Source: an archaeon (GTDB lineage: Archaea; Thermoproteota; Nitrososphaeria; Nitrososphaerales; Gagatemarchaeaceae). From it: a stretch of 5,097 bases of DNA. This document shows, piece after piece, positions 4,447 to 5,097 of the stretch. Both the position numbers and the translations under genes were made by a program. Below the pieces are notes generated by a model. The model saw only the letters and a list, made by a program, of their open reading frames with translations. It did no database searches and was not told the origin of the DNA. The stretch lies in assembly GCA_021822995.1 (NCBI GenBank), contig JAKAPN010000098.1, forward strand, positions 1 through 5,097. The letters run 5' to 3'. Each line of letters begins with the position of its first letter. The first letter of the stretch is position 1.

Positions 4447-5089
4447 CGGCGCCGAAGGGACCCTCCTCTACAGGGGCGCGGAAGCTGACATCCTGAAGGG
4501 GAGCTGGCAGGGGATGCCCGCGGTCTACAAGGTGCGGAAACCACTTGCGTACAGGCTTCCGCAGCTGGACGCCGCCATCAGGAGGCAGAGGACTATCCAC
4601 GAGGCAGAGATGATCCACGACGCGAAGCGCGCCGGGGTCAGAACGCCATATCTCTACGACGTCGATGTCCCGGGCTCGACCATGGTGATGGAGCACGTCG
4701 AAGGACCGAGGCTCAAAGACAGCCTAGGTTCAGGAACCAGTGATGACGCGCGCGGCCTCTTCCGCGAGTTCGGCAGGGCTGCGGCGAGGCTGCACGACGC
4801 CGGCATCGTGCACGGCGACCTGACCACCGCCAACGCCGTCGCGGGCCAACGGGACCTGGTCTTGATCGACTTCGGCCTCTCGTATCGGACCACCAGGCTG
4901 GAGGACCAAGCGGTGGACTTCAGGCTCATCAAGGAGACCCTCGTCGGGGCCCACCCTGCAATCTCGAGGTGGGCGCTCGAGGAGCTGTTCGTGGGATACT
5001 CGGAAGTCGTCGGACCAGCCAAGCTCCGGGCCGTCCAGCGGCAGCTGAGGAGCATCGAGCGCAGGGGCAGATACGCCCGGGTCGAATGA
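4424..5089 (+). CDS. bud32: Bud32, KEOPS atypical protein kinase/ATPase
   Basis: Bud32 (PRPK family) is a minimal RIO-like kinase that binds Kae1 and supports t6A synthesis, acting mainly as an ATPase in KEOPS. The 221 residues show RGAEADI (17-23, replacing the glycine-rich loop), VYKVRKP with ATP-binding Lys36, YRLPQLDAAIRRQRTIHEAEM (43-63, with the alpha-C Glu60), GVRTPYLYDVD (71-81), the hinge MVMEHVEG (87-94), the catalytic loop HGDLTTAN (130-137; Asp132, Asn137) and the metal-binding DFG (149-151). The end RRGRYARVE resembles the basic Bud32 tail. All catalytic residues are present. The start is TTG 4424, inside kae1, preceded by GGAGG at 4409-4413. The first residues (MTSTGGTSG) are non-conserved. 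It is separate from kae1, unlike the single-chain fusions of some euryarchaea. The stop TGA is at 5087-5089. Confidence 0.95.
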   Translation: MTSTGGTSGAEGTLLYRGAEADILKGSWQGMPAVYKVRKPLAYRLPQLDAAIRRQRTIHEAEMIHDAKRAGVRTPYLYDVDVPGSTMVMEHVEGPRLKDSLGSGTSDDARGLFREFGRAAARLHDAGIVHGDLTTANAVAGQRDLVLIDFGLSYRTTRLEDQAVDFRLIKETLVGAHPAISRWALEELFVGYSEVVGPAKLRAVQRQLRSIERRGRYARVE

Positions 5090-5097
5090 GACGGCCT

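Noticed and set aside
1..5097. tRNA, rRNA, CRISPR array, insertion sequence or toxin-antitoxin genes
   Set aside because: No cloverleaf or rRNA-like segment, no regularly spaced repeats, no transposase motifs or terminal repeats were seen. Nearly all the DNA is taken up by identified coding genes.

Overview
This is a gene-dense, high-GC archaeal window with no RNA genes, mobile elements or CRISPR. The archaeal assignment rests on four things: a Kae1/Bud32 pair of the archaeal/eukaryotic KEOPS type (Kae1 carries TAHT and lacks the bacterial TsaD N-terminal motif), an RNase P Pop5-like protein, a COG1325-type exosome-linked RNA-binding protein, and an archaeal thiolase with a DUF35 partner. High GC, separate rather than fused kae1 and bud32, and fatty-acid-type CoA genes would suit a TACK-like lineage such as a heterotrophic Nitrososphaeria relative. 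That placement is an inference and is not resolved by the window.

Layout. Positions 1-1727 (+) hold an acyl-CoA metabolism operon: the last residues of an acyl-CoA dehydrogenase, a thiolase of the SCP2-thiolase/archaeal type, and its zinc-ribbon/OB-fold DUF35 partner. Positions 1724-2811 (-) hold a convergent operon, read right to left: a COG1325 RNA-binding protein, a Pop5-like RNase P subunit, and a stand-alone SCP2 lipid/acyl-CoA carrier. The two operons meet tail to tail with their stop codons overlapping in one CTAG. Positions 2812-2925 are a short divergent promoter region with TATA-like elements placed for leaderless transcripts in both directions. Positions 2926-5089 (+) hold an unrecognised 173-residue protein, then kae1 and bud32, which overlap by 23 nt.

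How the genes work together. The left operon probably oxidises and thiolytically cleaves, or condenses, acyl-CoA esters, and the SCP2 protein may carry the substrates. The central and right operons belong to RNA metabolism: RNase P/exosome-linked tRNA processing, and the KEOPS t6A modification of tRNA.

The points most worth checking are these. The Pop5-like gene has no canonical start codon for its conserved N-terminus; an ACG follows a strong Shine-Dalgarno, or a +1 frameshift from the upstream gene may be involved. Kae1 has several altered active-site motifs. An unknown protein is locked to kae1-bud32. An SCP2-thiolase-like gene lies next to a free SCP2 domain, which recalls the eukaryotic SCPx fusion. 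I see no clearly new defence or mobile system here.
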